From Aeoliella sp052161615 (GTDB taxonomy: Bacteria; Planctomycetota; Planctomycetia; Pirellulales; Lacipirellulaceae), in NCBI RefSeq assembly GCF_052161615.1, contig NZ_CP197417.1:5828001-5892000 (forward strand): a stretch of DNA of 64,000 nt, written 5' to 3'. Position numbers and translations under genes: made by a program. Position 1 is the stretch's first letter. Each line of letters opens with the position of its first letter. A model generated the notes under the pieces. It was not told the origin of the DNA. It saw only the letters and a list, made by a program, of their open reading frames with translations, and did no database searches. Shown here piece after piece: positions 19,217-29,158 of the stretch.

Positions 19217-19558
19217 TTAGCGACTCGCCGCTCCTGCCATCTGCCGGCACTCTTCGGCGCAGCGGTCACAGGCGTCGGCACATTGTTGGCAATGATCGGC
19301 TTTATGCTTGCGGCATTCCGCGCCACACGCTTCACAAATCTCTGCGCAAGTTCGACAGATGTCGTTCATGAACTGCGAATCGCGGCTCATGGATGCTGCT
19401 GCGGACCAGCAGATCGCAGCGCAATCGATGTCCAACCGAATGCACTCGGCCATCTTGGCGACGTCTTTTTCGCTCAAGCAAGCATTGGCACAGTGCTCGC
19501 ACTCCTGAGCGCATTGGACACACGCCTCGATACACGACCGAAATTCCTGATGCGACAT
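19217..19558 (-). CDS. Four-helix-bundle copper-binding protein (Csp/DUF326 family)
   Basis: 113 residues from the ATG at 19558 with GGAGAG before it. Sixteen or so Cys are spaced in CxxxC patterns along amphipathic helices (IEACVQCAQECEHCANAC; ICRTCAEICEACGAEC; QQCADACDRCAEEC). This is the signature of Csp copper-storage proteins, whose four-helix bundle stores many Cu(I) ions on inward-facing Cys. There is no signal peptide, so it is probably cytosolic, like Csp3. It is convergent with the RND operon and separated from it by a terminator hairpin. Confidence 0.9.
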   Translation of the reverse strand: MSHQEFRSCIEACVQCAQECEHCANACLSEKDVAKMAECIRLDIDCAAICWSAAASMSRDSQFMNDICRTCAEICEACGAECRKHKADHCQQCADACDRCAEECRQMAGAASR

Positions 19559-20178
19559 GATACTCTCCTTTCCATTTGTTACGTGAAACATGACCTCGAA
19601 GTACTGCATTCGAAGTCAGGAAAGAAGTGCAGCATGTGATATACCAAAACGCACATCGAAGGCCTGCTTGGCGGTGCATTCCCGCTAATTTGTTCCTCAT
19701 CGTTACCCGCAGGGTCCTTCAAGCAATGTACAGACGCGAGAGCGGTCGAGATACATCGACACGGCGTGGACGCAATTCGAGCGGCTTGGGCGCGCAGCGG
19801 CCTCGTCTTTGTTCTATCCCCATCTATTTAGATATAGTGGATTCGACCATCCTCCATCGACTACCTCCCTCAGGGGGACGTGTCTGCTAATCCTGGTACT
19901 AACTCTCACTCTCAATCATTGGCGGACAAAAACTCCTTTCAGTCTGAGTATCTCCGAAGATGGGCCTCACTCCGCGTGTTCCGACCAAAATCTTCACCGA
20001 TGGTGTCGCGTCGATTCTCCACTTAGACGAGGTGACTTGCCAATAAGCTTCTAGATGGAGCAGCGTCGTTGGGCATGGGGATGGCAGGGCCATCAGTATC
20101 CCGTCAGAATGAACACAGCAGCCCGACCGTGTTCTTGTTTTTCAGCGATCGATTTGACAACAGGCGAACAACGATACG
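19559..20178. other. Intergenic region before the ECF sigma factor
   Basis: About 620 bp between divergent genes. No ORF here has coding features. It must contain the promoters of the Csp gene (leftward) and of the sigma factor/CopA unit (rightward); no specific operator stands out. Confidence 0.4.
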
Positions 20179-20730
20179 ATGGATACGGCCGAAGAACATC
20201 CGAATGCAGCGACGTTGCAGATACTGTTGCAGAACCATCGTACGTTCTTGTCGTTCCTAAGTCGCCGAGTCGAAACGCTGGAGCTAGCGGAAGAAATCTT
20301 GCAGTCGGCCCTGATGAAGGCCGTACAGCAGATGGAGAAGCTGGATCACGAAACCGTCGTCGCTTGGTTTTATCGAGTGCTCCGAAACGCAATCATCGAC
20401 CATCACCGCCGGCGAGGCGTTGAGGAGCGGGCGCTGGCCGCCCGACGCGAGCAGGCCGGCTCCAGCGACGACCCCGAGCTTGAGCGAACAATTTGTGAGT
20501 GCTTTCGCAGCTTGCTACCGACCTTAAAGGCCGAGTATCGGACCATCCTGGAACAGGTCGACTTGGGGAGCGAATCGGTTGGGGAGGCCGCCCAATCGTT
20601 GGGCATCTCTCCCAATAACGCCTCGGTCCGTCTCCACCGGGCGCGGTTGGCTCTCAGGAAGCGGCTCGAGCAAACCTGCCGAACTTGCACCCACCATGGA
20701 TGCTACGACTGCACCTGCAATTCTTGCTAA
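20179..20730 (+). CDS. ECF RNA polymerase sigma factor with Cys-rich C-terminal tail
   Basis: 183 residues. Region 2 is visible (ELAEEILQSALMKAVQQ ... VVAWFYRVLRNAIIDHHRRR) and region 4 (LPTLKAEYRTILEQVDLG ... SLGISPNNASVRLHRARLALRKRL). After sigma4 comes a 20-residue extension with six Cys (TCRTCTHHGCYDCTC). Sigma factors with such HGCxDCTC tails are found beside metal-resistance genes; the tail may itself sense metal, because no anti-sigma gene is adjacent. The copper ATPase starts 68 bp downstream on the same strand, so the pair is probably a regulator-target unit. Confidence 0.85.
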   Translation: MDTAEEHPNAATLQILLQNHRTFLSFLSRRVETLELAEEILQSALMKAVQQMEKLDHETVVAWFYRVLRNAIIDHHRRRGVEERALAARREQAGSSDDPELERTICECFRSLLPTLKAEYRTILEQVDLGSESVGEAAQSLGISPNNASVRLHRARLALRKRLEQTCRTCTHHGCYDCTCNSC

Positions 20731-20798
20731 TTGGGTGTAACCTTTGGCCCGGCCGTTCGTAGTCCTTGGCGAGAATCACTTACCCAAGGAGAGAATCC

Positions 20799-23252
20799 AT
20801 GAGATCCGCCATCGATCCTGTATGCGGCATGGCCGTCGAGGAAGGCCGCGCTGCCGACCATGTCGTCCACGCAGGCAAAACTTACCATTTCTGCAGCAAA
20901 GGCTGTGCGACTCGGTTTCGCGCAAGCCCGGAGCAATACCTTGGAGGTGGCCGAGAGGCAATGCAGACTGCGGGCGAGGATGATTCCTCGGGAGGCGAAA
21001 AGCTTCACGCTATCTCGCCGCCTGACAGCCAAGAGGCCATTTATATTTGTCCCATGGATCCGGAAGTTCGGCAGCGGGGACCGGGGAGCTGCCCGAAGTG
21101 CGGTATGGCGCTCGAAAGAGAATCGCCGGCGACCAGCGAACAGGTGGAGTACACCTGCCCGATGCATCCAGAGGTCGTGAGCGATCGTCCAGGCAGTTGC
21201 CCGAAATGCGGCATGGCCCTGGAACCACGGACAGTGACCGCGGAGGCAAGTAATCCGGAACTGGCCGACATGACGCGGCGATTCTGGATTAGCGTGCTGC
21301 TCACGGTGCCCCTGGCAACGCTAGCCATGGTGCGAATGTTTTTTGCGGACGGGCTCCATACGTGGGTGTCGCAGGCAGCGTTGTCGTTTACGGAGTTCGT
21401 GCTCGCGACGCCGGTAGTCCTATGGTGCGGGTGGCCCTTTTTTGTGCGCATGTGGCAGTCGTTCCTGAACCGAGCGCCCAATATGTTCACTTTGGTTGGC
21501 ATTGGCACCGGCACCGCTTACTTATACAGCACCGTCGCGACGTTCTTTCCACACATCTTTCCCGAGTCTTTCCGAACCCATGGGGAAGTCGGACTGTATT
21601 TCGAGGCGGCTGCCGTAATCGTTGCCCTCGTGCTACTGGGCCAAGTGCTGGAGCTACGAGCACGCAACCAAACAGGAGCGGCTATTCGAGCCCTGCTGGG
21701 TTTAGCGCCGAAGACCGCGCGGCGAATTCGGCCAGACGGCCAAGACGAGGAAATACCGCTTACCCACGTGCACGTTGGGGATCGATTGCGTGTTCGTCCT
21801 GGTGACAAGATTCCCGTCGATGGTGTAGTGGTCGAAGGGACCAGCCATGTCGATGAATCGATGATCACGGGCGAACCACTTCCTGTGAGCAAATCCGTGG
21901 ACGACGCCGTCATTGGTGGCACGGTTAACACTACCGGTGGATTCATCCTACGCGCGGAGCGGGTGGGGAGCGAAACGATGCTAGCCCAAATCGTGCAGAT
22001 GGTAGCGCAAGCCCAGCGAAGCCGCGCCCCTATTCAGCGACTAGCGGACCAAGTATCCGGGTACTTTGTACCGGCTGTTCTTGCTATCGCCGTGCTGACC
22101 TTCATCGCTTGGTCTATATGGGGGCCGGAGCCTCGCTTTGCGTATGCGCTCATCAATTCGGTGGCTGTCCTGATCATTGCCTGCCCTTGTGCCTTGGGGT
22201 TGGCAACTCCGATGTCCGTGATGGTTGCCGTCGGCCGTGGCGCTAATGCTGGTGTGCTTGTCAAGAATGCGGAATCGTTGGAACGTCTGGAGCGAGTGAG
22301 TACGCTGATTGTGGACAAGACGGGCACCCTCACGGAGGGAGAACCGACGCTCGTTGCCGTAAGTCCCACTACAAACTGGAATGAGGCCGCCCTACTTCAG
22401 TTCGCAGCCAGTCTGGAAAAAGGTAGCGAGCATCCCCTAGCGGCAGCAATCGTCCGCGGAGCTGAAGCGCGCGGCGTCGGCTTAGTGGACGCGCAAGGAT
22501 TCCAATCCGTAACTGGTAAAGGTGTTCATGGCCAAGTGAAGGGGCGAAATGTCGCGGTTGGCAATCGCAGCTTGGTCGAAGAAGGCAATTCACTGCCGGC
22601 CGACGTCGTGCGTGATGCGGAGTCGCTCCGAAGTAAAGGGCAAACCGTAATGTTTGTTGCCATCGATGGTGCGTTCGCCGGATTGATCGGAGTTGCCGAT
22701 CCCATCAAGGAGACGACTTCAGAGGCGCTTCGCGCTTTGCGTGAGGAGGGGATCGAGATCGTGATGGTCACTGGCGATAGCAGCACGACGGCTCATGCCG
22801 TCGCGCGGGAACTGGGCATCGACCGAGTCGAGGCAGAGGTGCTTCCCGAACAGAAAGTTGCCGTGGTGAAGCGGCTTCAAGCTGAGGGCCGTGTCGTAGC
22901 TATGGCCGGCGACGGAGTCAACGATGCCCCGGCACTCGCGGCAGCCGAGGTTGGCATTGCGATGGGCACTGGCACCGATGTCGCTATTGAAAGTGCCGGG
23001 GTGACATTGGTGAAAGGAGACCTTCGCGGGATCGTCCGCGCCCGGCGGCTGAGTGAGGCCGCGATGCGGAATATTCGCCAGAACCTATTCTTTGCCTTTG
23101 TCTACAACGTCTTGGGAGTACCGATTGCCGCTGGCATACTCTACCCGTGGTTAGGACTACTGCTCAATCCGATGATAGCCGCCGCGGCGATGAGTTTTAG
23201 CTCGGTGTCGGTCATCGCCAATGCGCTGCGTTTGCGATCGCTCCGGCTATAA
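20799..23252 (+). CDS. copA: Copper-exporting P1B ATPase with YHS and two heavy-metal-binding domains
   Basis: 817 residues from the ATG at 20799 (AAGGAGAG before it). The N-terminus has a YHS domain (DPVCGMAVEEG ... YHFCSKGCATRF) and then two CPMDP/CPMHP...CPKCGM metal-binding domains instead of HMA domains. Core P-type motifs follow: MITGEPLPV, IACPCALGLATP (CPC in TM6), DKTGTLTEGEP, SEHPLAAAIV and GDGVNDAPAL. The TM8 motif MSFSSVSVIANALRLR is typical of Cu(I)-type P1B-1 pumps. It exports copper from the cytoplasm. It lies just downstream of the ECF sigma gene. Confidence 0.95.
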   Translation: MRSAIDPVCGMAVEEGRAADHVVHAGKTYHFCSKGCATRFRASPEQYLGGGREAMQTAGEDDSSGGEKLHAISPPDSQEAIYICPMDPEVRQRGPGSCPKCGMALERESPATSEQVEYTCPMHPEVVSDRPGSCPKCGMALEPRTVTAEASNPELADMTRRFWISVLLTVPLATLAMVRMFFADGLHTWVSQAALSFTEFVLATPVVLWCGWPFFVRMWQSFLNRAPNMFTLVGIGTGTAYLYSTVATFFPHIFPESFRTHGEVGLYFEAAAVIVALVLLGQVLELRARNQTGAAIRALLGLAPKTARRIRPDGQDEEIPLTHVHVGDRLRVRPGDKIPVDGVVVEGTSHVDESMITGEPLPVSKSVDDAVIGGTVNTTGGFILRAERVGSETMLAQIVQMVAQAQRSRAPIQRLADQVSGYFVPAVLAIAVLTFIAWSIWGPEPRFAYALINSVAVLIIACPCALGLATPMSVMVAVGRGANAGVLVKNAESLERLERVSTLIVDKTGTLTEGEPTLVAVSPTTNWNEAALLQFAASLEKGSEHPLAAAIVRGAEARGVGLVDAQGFQSVTGKGVHGQVKGRNVAVGNRSLVEEGNSLPADVVRDAESLRSKGQTVMFVAIDGAFAGLIGVADPIKETTSEALRALREEGIEIVMVTGDSSTTAHAVARELGIDRVEAEVLPEQKVAVVKRLQAEGRVVAMAGDGVNDAPALAAAEVGIAMGTGTDVAIESAGVTLVKGDLRGIVRARRLSEAAMRNIRQNLFFAFVYNVLGVPIAAGILYPWLGLLLNPMIAAAAMSFSSVSVIANALRLRSLRL

Positions 23253-24219
23253 GTCGAGGCCCTGGCAACAACGGGGCGTACGGAGACAACGAAGTTGACT
23301 TAGCGCCAAGTTACGTTGCCGTGAGGTCGTGGACCTAGTGTCGAGATCGAATCATTCCGGCATGGTGCAGCTGCAGAGAGTTGCTCTGACCTCAGGAAAG
23401 CTGGGTTCGGCCATTGGATACCTAGTCGCTTCTCGAATTTGCCATCTCAGTACACAAGGCATGAACGGCTTGGCGAATAGCGGGCGGCAGCCTTGGCCGC
23501 AACTTTACGATTGTCTCCAGCATTGCCTCATCCGCTGCCAACAAACGACATGCGGAGGCACCATCGTGCAGACACAGTGCACACACTGCAATCTTAGAGG
23601 TCGTAGCTCTTTTGGTATCAACGTTTGGGGGAAACGCGTCGGTTGGTTCGATTCCCGAAGTGCCAATTGTCGCAAATCGCTGCCAATTAAGGTCTTTACG
23701 CGATATGTACTGACAGAGCGGCAGAGTTGAAGCCCTCGCTTCAACTATGCAGAGCAGAATGGCTGGATCGAAACCGCTGCTTGAGAAAGTGACCCACTAG
23801 GAGAGGGAGGGTAACATTGCTAAGCCATTGGTAGTGAGCGCCTTGCGTTGAGTTGAAGTCAATAGCGGCCAAGCCGCGACAAGAGTCCTCAGATCGTGAT
23901 TAACTTCTGTCTGCATACAACAATGAGTACAACAGCCTAAAGCGAGTTGTCCTAAGCTGTTACCCGATAAGTCCTTGTTAATACCGGCACGCAGTCTCGT
24001 AAACCGCGTGTCGGAGTTCCAACCCCCTCCTCCGAGCTCTCCCGCGAAGTGTCCGATCGATGCAGTCTTCCGGCTGAGGCGGCGTGGTCCCACGAGTCGC
24101 TTTGCTTGGGGAATTCGCCTCACCAATCTTAGGCGTCCATGGACCCCTGTTCTCCAAATGGCGAGCGATACGAAAGGCCTCGTGCTCTAAGGGTCTGTCA
24201 GATACCGCCAAACGTCACA
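23253..24219. other. Intergenic region holding a tRNA-like direct repeat
   Basis: Nearly 1 kb between convergent genes without a supported gene. The plus-strand open frame at 23329-23730 runs through the repeat at 23636-23700 and has no coding signals. No clear terminator was found. Confidence 0.5.
23636..23700 (+). repeat. tRNA 3'-end-like direct repeat, left copy
   Basis: Contains GGTTGGTTCGATTCCCG, resembling a tRNA T-arm, then AGTGCCAATTG. About 80% identical to 35103-35166, in the same orientation. The pair brackets the ABC-exporter/Zn-ATPase block of 11.5 kb. It is too short and mismatched to be a functional tRNA; an old attachment site (attL/attR) is the likely origin. Confidence 0.6.
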
Positions 24220-25626
24220 TCATTGTGTCGCCCCGTTGTCCAAACTTCCGTCCAATAGCAATCCATCAATCAAAACGTAGCTCTGCCACGCCTGCTCAAG
24301 TGCGTTGAGGTAGTCGAGATTGGTCTGCGAATAGGTTTGCTGAGCTGCCAACAGGTCGAGATACCCCACCTCGCCATGCTCGAAGGCTTGGCCCACCAAG
24401 TCGAGGGTTTGCTGGGACCGTGGCAATATGTCTTCGGCGTATTTACTGGCGGTTACGTGAGCGTCCGCGTACTGTCGAAACGCAACGGCAAGGCGATTCG
24501 TTAGATTGCGTTGCACCCGTTCGACATCCCGCTCAGCAGCGGTGATCTGAGCACGCGATTGCTGAATGCCACCTTGATTGCGGTTCCAAATTGGTAGCGG
24601 CATCCCGACTTGCACACCCGCGATGGTGAAGTCCGTAGAATTGTCATACTGGACGCTCGCCTGGGTCGACACATTGGGAACGGCCTGCACACTGGCGCGG
24701 TCCAGCGAACGACGGGCGCGCTGCACCTCGGCGACGGCCGCCGCGACCTCGGGGCTATCGGCCTGTAACCTTGCGAGTTCCGACTGCCAGTCGAGAAGAG
24801 CTGGCAAGGTAGTGACATCTCCCTCTAGTGGTTGGATATCCAGTTCGGGCCCTCCCGTCACCGCGGACAACTTTCGCCATGCCTGCTCGCGAGCATTGTG
24901 AGCGGTTTGTAGTTGCACGCGGGAGTTCTGCTGGCGGACTTCGGTTTGTAGTAGACCCACCGCCGACAACTCCTCGGCATCGACCAACGCTTGCGACGCT
25001 TTTACCCCATCGGTGGCAATCTCCAACAGCCGCTCGGCGAGTTCAACGCGACGCTGCGCGACAATCGCCAGATAGAACGCGCCACGAACGTCTGTTCGGA
25101 CGCGCCTTTCCGTGGCGGCCAGCTCTTGTTCGGCTCGGGATACTTCCGCCGCTACCACTGCCCGATTCCGCTCAAGCTTGTGGGCTGTTACGAAAGTTTG
25201 GCCCATGTACCCACCTTGTTGGCCCGCAGTATTACTATCCCCAATCTCGCTAGCCGTGTAGCCACCCGTCGGATTCGGGGGGAGGCCGACTTGCAGCCAC
25301 TTGCCTTGAAGAGCCCGCACCTGGGCTGCCGCCTCGCTGATCGCTGGATTGTTCGCTAGTGCCGTCGCCTCAAGTGCCTCGATCGTCAATGGGCCCTGCG
25401 GCGTCGCCAACGGTGAGCTGATGACCTCGACTTCTGCACGCAATGCTTGAGGGTGAACCAATCCGTCGCCGGATGTAGCGTCCTCGTTGTACGAGGTTTC
25501 CAAGATGGGCGAAGCCACTTGTGGCACCATCGATCCACGGGATGGGTTACCCGCGTGCGGGTTATTCGCGCATCCGGTAATGGCGAAGCCACCGACGATA
25601 GCGGCGATATAGGCGAGCTTGGTCAT
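24220..25626 (-). CDS. TolC-family outer-membrane factor of the ABC export system
   Basis: 468 residues, lipoprotein signal (IVGGFAITGC). The ATG at 25626 has GAAGGAGGT upstream. OEP-family pattern: two long helical halves, with GLPPNPTGGYTASEIGD early and GVQVGMPLPIWNRNQGGIQQS at about 340, typical of heavy-metal-linked OMFs. It is the last gene of a minus-strand cluster (Cys-rich protein, HMA protein, lipoprotein, permease, adaptor, ATPase, permease, OMF) and so probably the duct of a tripartite ABC exporter, distinct from the RND system at 11-18.6 kb. Confidence 0.88.
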   Translation of the reverse strand: MTKLAYIAAIVGGFAITGCANNPHAGNPSRGSMVPQVASPILETSYNEDATSGDGLVHPQALRAEVEVISSPLATPQGPLTIEALEATALANNPAISEAAAQVRALQGKWLQVGLPPNPTGGYTASEIGDSNTAGQQGGYMGQTFVTAHKLERNRAVVAAEVSRAEQELAATERRVRTDVRGAFYLAIVAQRRVELAERLLEIATDGVKASQALVDAEELSAVGLLQTEVRQQNSRVQLQTAHNAREQAWRKLSAVTGGPELDIQPLEGDVTTLPALLDWQSELARLQADSPEVAAAVAEVQRARRSLDRASVQAVPNVSTQASVQYDNSTDFTIAGVQVGMPLPIWNRNQGGIQQSRAQITAAERDVERVQRNLTNRLAVAFRQYADAHVTASKYAEDILPRSQQTLDLVGQAFEHGEVGYLDLLAAQQTYSQTNLDYLNALEQAWQSYVLIDGLLLDGSLDNGATQ

Positions 25627-25646
25627 CCATGACCTCCTTCGAAGGG

Positions 25647-26789
25647 TTATGCGTGCCGTAAGGCAGAGACAATCTCGGTTCTTGCTGCCTGCCAGCCGGG
25701 TGCCAGGCCTGCAACAATTCCAACGATGATGGCGACAAGAATTCCTTGTAGCGCAAGGCTCGCCGAAGGTTCGAAAGCGATCGTCACCCCTTCTGCCGCC
25801 ACCGACATGCCGGTGAAGGCAAGAACTCCGTTGCTAGCGGCTACGCCAAGTAGTCCCCCTAAACAGCTCAGTACCAGGCTCTCGATGAGCACCAAGCGAA
25901 ACACTCGCATGGGGCGCAGGCCCAAAGTCTGAAGTACGGCGTGCTCTTTGATGCGATCCTGCACCGACATTACCGTCGTCGTAGCAACCAGAGAGAGCAC
26001 GAGTCCCACGCACGCGTACCCAAGCCAATGAACAAACCCGATCAGCTCGGCCAGATCCCCTAAGGTGTCGGCTTGGAACATTCCCTTCGTCCGGGTAGTG
26101 GTTGCCACTGGCCCCGCGCGAAAGCTTTCGTCGATATGCTTAGCAACGGTATCAGGGTTGGCCGCGTCGGTGAGATGGACTTCCAATTGAGTGACGGTGC
26201 CCACGTCATCCTGCCCCCGCGCACGCTGAAGGAAATCCAGGTGGGTGTAAATTAGGCTATTCTCGGCGGCAACCGGGGACTCGAAAACACCACGGATCAC
26301 CACCGACACGTCGCCGATCGTAAACTTGTCGCCGCTTGCTAGTCCGCGGCGTGCGGCCACGTCTCGTCCCACGAACGCAGCGTCGTCCTGGTCGTCGAAA
26401 GCATTCCAGTTTCCACTGGTAAGGGTCAGATTCCGAGCCGACTTCAACTTATCGGAGGGCATGCCTTGAAACACAATGGCATCCAAGCTGGCACGGCAAT
26501 TATTCGTGAATACTTTGACTGGAACCACTTCACGAACGCCTGACAGCTCAGCGATGGTTCGCTCGTAATCCTGTGGCAGCCTGCTGCTCTGTGGACAAAA
26601 GCGGTTCTCTTGAAACACGATCAGCGTCCGATCAGCTTCAGCGTTCGCCGTAAGTGACAGCAGCCCCTGTTGAACCGAGCCGATGAAACAGAAAACCAAC
26701 AGCGCAATCGCCGTCCCGCTGACGGTCAGTACGGTGCGAGCACGGTGACGCCACAGGCCTTTCAGGACGTAGGGTAAGAACTTTAACAC
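25647..26789 (-). CDS. MacB/FtsX-type ABC permease, second subunit
   Basis: 380 residues from a GTG start at 26789, two bases after the ATPase stop, so coupled. One N-terminal transmembrane helix, a large periplasmic domain (about 60-260) and three C-terminal helices (HWLGYACVGLVLSLVATTTVMS ... LVLIESLVLSCLGGLLGVAASNG) give the MacB/LolC topology. It pairs with the upstream permease at 29159 and the ATPase at 26792. A mechanotransmission-type exporter for small molecules or metal complexes is inferred; the substrate is not visible. Confidence 0.85.
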   Translation of the reverse strand: MLKFLPYVLKGLWRHRARTVLTVSGTAIALLVFCFIGSVQQGLLSLTANAEADRTLIVFQENRFCPQSSRLPQDYERTIAELSGVREVVPVKVFTNNCRASLDAIVFQGMPSDKLKSARNLTLTSGNWNAFDDQDDAAFVGRDVAARRGLASGDKFTIGDVSVVIRGVFESPVAAENSLIYTHLDFLQRARGQDDVGTVTQLEVHLTDAANPDTVAKHIDESFRAGPVATTTRTKGMFQADTLGDLAELIGFVHWLGYACVGLVLSLVATTTVMSVQDRIKEHAVLQTLGLRPMRVFRLVLIESLVLSCLGGLLGVAASNGVLAFTGMSVAAEGVTIAFEPSASLALQGILVAIIVGIVAGLAPGWQAARTEIVSALRHA

Positions 26790-26791
26790 AG

Positions 26792-27502
26792 TTAGGCGGT
26801 CCTCAAGTTGGCGGTGCTGGTGACTTTTCCATTCTCAACCAGGCGGCCCCGTTCGAGGCGAATTTGTCTCTTGGCCCTGGCACCGGCGTCCGCGTCGTGC
26901 GTCACCATCAACAGCGTCATCCCTAGTTCGGAGTTGACGCGGGTTAGTAGTTGCAGGATTTGCTCGGTTGTTTCATCGTCGAGACTACCGGTAGGTTCGT
27001 CAGCGACAATGACGGTTGGGTTGGACACAATCGCCCGCGCTATGCCCACCCGCTGCTCCTGACCACCCGACATCTGGCGAGGATAGTGCGAGGCGCGGGA
27101 AGTGAGGTCGACGGCCTCCAGCGCAATCTCGACCCGCTTGCGCCGTTCGGCAGCCGACAAGGGAAGAAGAAGTAGCGGAAGCTCCACGTTCTCGTAGGCG
27201 GTGAGCACCGGTATCAAATTATGAGTTTGGAACACGTAGCCGATGTTGGCAGCCCGCCAATCGGCAAGCTTGCCGCGTGACAGTTTCGTGATGTCCGTGC
27301 CGGCGACGAATATCTCGCCAGAGGTTACCCGATCGATGCCAGCGATCAGATTCAACAGGGTGCTCTTCCCTGAACCGCTGGCACCCATCAGCGACGCGTA
27401 GTCTCCCTCCTCGATGGAAAGACTCACGCCGTCGAGAGGTCGTATGGTCTCCTCCCCGCTGGTGTATTCCTTGGTGACGTTCGAGACGGTTACTAAGGGC
27501 AT
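26792..27502 (-). CDS. ABC transporter ATPase, MacB/LolD type
   Basis: 236 residues, full length for the family. Walker A GASGSGKST, Q-loop FQTHNLIPVLTAYENV, signature MSGGQEQRVGIARA, Walker B VIVADEPTGSLD and H-loop VTHDADAGARA are all intact. The LolD/MacB subclass is indicated by the LIPVLTAYENVELPL sequence. It energises the two FtsX-like permeases of this cluster. Confidence 0.93.
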   Translation of the reverse strand: MPLVTVSNVTKEYTSGEETIRPLDGVSLSIEEGDYASLMGASGSGKSTLLNLIAGIDRVTSGEIFVAGTDITKLSRGKLADWRAANIGYVFQTHNLIPVLTAYENVELPLLLLPLSAAERRKRVEIALEAVDLTSRASHYPRQMSGGQEQRVGIARAIVSNPTVIVADEPTGSLDDETTEQILQLLTRVNSELGMTLLMVTHDADAGARAKRQIRLERGRLVENGKVTSTANLRTA

Positions 27503-27574
27503 GGTTTCATCCTGAAGAGCTAGTTAATTTGCGGCTGGCGATGATGGTTTCGGCTGTATTCGCTCAAAGTAGCT

Positions 27575-29143
27575 TCATACTCCGGAGTTCGAAGGGGCTT
27601 CGCTAGATACCCGTACGCGAGCACCTTCACTGAGAGATTCCCGGCCACCAACGATCAGCTTGTCGGTGGGAGACAAACCGCTGACGATCTCTACCATGTT
27701 GCCCTCCGTCATCGCCTGCCCGACGGTAACCGAGCGTCGGCTCGCGGTGCCTTGGGCTAAGTCGACGACCCACACAGAGTGCCCCGCTTCTCCCTGCGCG
27801 AGCAACGACTGCGGAACAAAGGTGCGAACCGGAGGTGTTTGCTCCACCCCCTCTTGTTCCGGCGTCGGCGGCGCGACAAACGTTACCTTGGCCAGCATCT
27901 CGGGCTTGATCACTGTGGGTGGTTCGATGATCGCTACCTTTACCTGCAGGGTATTCTTCTGGATGTCCGCCTGCGTCGTCACCGAAATCACCTTCCCCGC
28001 GATGGCTTTAGGCAGTGCTGCCGACTCGATCTGCGCCGGTTGACCGATAATGACCTGAGGAACATCCTCCAATCGCACGTCCACTCGAACCTGCAAGCTA
28101 TGGGGATCGTATAGTGAGACTACCGCGCTCGATCCCTGCGATGACGAATTACCCATCCCCGACAGCCACTGCCCGGGACGAGCTTCCAGCGACAGGACAC
28201 ACCCAGCGATGGGCGATCGTACGATCATCCGGTCGAGCTGGAGTTCAGCGGTCTGGACCGCGAGCTGAGTTTGCTGAACACGCGCTTCAAGCACCTTTAG
28301 GTTCGCCTCGGCGTCGGCAAGCGCGCGTTTCTCTTCGGTCAGCAGATTCAATTGAGCAGCGATCGCCTCTTTCTTTCGAGTGAGCGAGTCCAGTTGGCTA
28401 CGCAAGGTCGGCTCACGGGCGATGAGTTCGTTGAGCGAGCCTTCGGCGAGTGCCTGTTCGCCACGAGCTTCGCGAAGTAGTCTTCCCATAATTGCATCGC
28501 CGGCCTTCTCTTTACGGCGTGTATTTTCCTGCATCAGTTGCAACTTGGTTCGGGCTGCCTCGATGGCGTAGGGCAGGTTGTTAAGCTCTCGCTGCGTTTC
28601 GGCCAGCATAGCTTCAGCGTCCCCCAACTCGGCTCGCAGCTTCACTGGCTGCTCAAGATTGATCCGAGCTGCCATTAGAGTGGCTTTCGCGCGTTCTAGT
28701 TCGCCCAGCTGTATTGCATGAAGTGACTTCGCCTCCGCCAATACGAGCTTGGCGTCGGTATCGATCAACATGGCAACCGGTTGGCCCAGTTCCACTCTGT
28801 CGCCCTCCACCACGAGCAAGTCCTTGATCACTCCCGGAGCCAGCGACGACGCCACAACGGCGGTTGGCCGAGGCTCGATCCATCCCGCCGCCTGGAACAA
28901 TGGAGTGCCAGCTTGCTTGATTTCAGCGCGGCTGATGGTAACGGGCACAATCGTGACCGGCTGAGCGGAAAGAAAGCTATCGCGGGTCGACCAACCGAAT
29001 AGCGCGACGAAACCGCCCAGGATAATCGCCGGCAACGCGTAGCGAGTCAGCCAGGGCGTGCGGCGCCTCATCGTCGGCGGCGCAGGTCGGGTACGATCGA
29101 CGGCCAATTGGCTCAGATCAATATTGGAGGCCGTTTGAGACAT
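27575..29143 (-). CDS. HlyD/MacA-type periplasmic adaptor
   Basis: 522 residues. One N-terminal membrane anchor (YALPAIILGGFVALFGW), a split lipoyl domain (GWIEPRPTAVVASSLAPGVI and later IVRSPIAGCVLSLEARPGQW) and a long coiled coil between about 140 and 300 (many Glu/Ala/Lys heptads). A C-terminal beta-barrel follows. It bridges the ABC permeases in the inner membrane and the TolC-like factor. Longer than typical MacA (about 370-400 residues) owing to the coiled coil. Confidence 0.88.
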   Translation of the reverse strand: MSQTASNIDLSQLAVDRTRPAPPTMRRRTPWLTRYALPAIILGGFVALFGWSTRDSFLSAQPVTIVPVTISRAEIKQAGTPLFQAAGWIEPRPTAVVASSLAPGVIKDLLVVEGDRVELGQPVAMLIDTDAKLVLAEAKSLHAIQLGELERAKATLMAARINLEQPVKLRAELGDAEAMLAETQRELNNLPYAIEAARTKLQLMQENTRRKEKAGDAIMGRLLREARGEQALAEGSLNELIAREPTLRSQLDSLTRKKEAIAAQLNLLTEEKRALADAEANLKVLEARVQQTQLAVQTAELQLDRMIVRSPIAGCVLSLEARPGQWLSGMGNSSSQGSSAVVSLYDPHSLQVRVDVRLEDVPQVIIGQPAQIESAALPKAIAGKVISVTTQADIQKNTLQVKVAIIEPPTVIKPEMLAKVTFVAPPTPEQEGVEQTPPVRTFVPQSLLAQGEAGHSVWVVDLAQGTASRRSVTVGQAMTEGNMVEIVSGLSPTDKLIVGGRESLSEGARVRVSSEAPSNSGV

Positions 29144-29158
29144 TAGTTGAATCCCTCG

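Noticed and set aside
23329..23730. ORF of 133 codons through the left tRNA-like repeat
   Set aside because: No ribosome-binding site; its similarity to the frame at 34805-35170 is explained by the DNA repeat itself.
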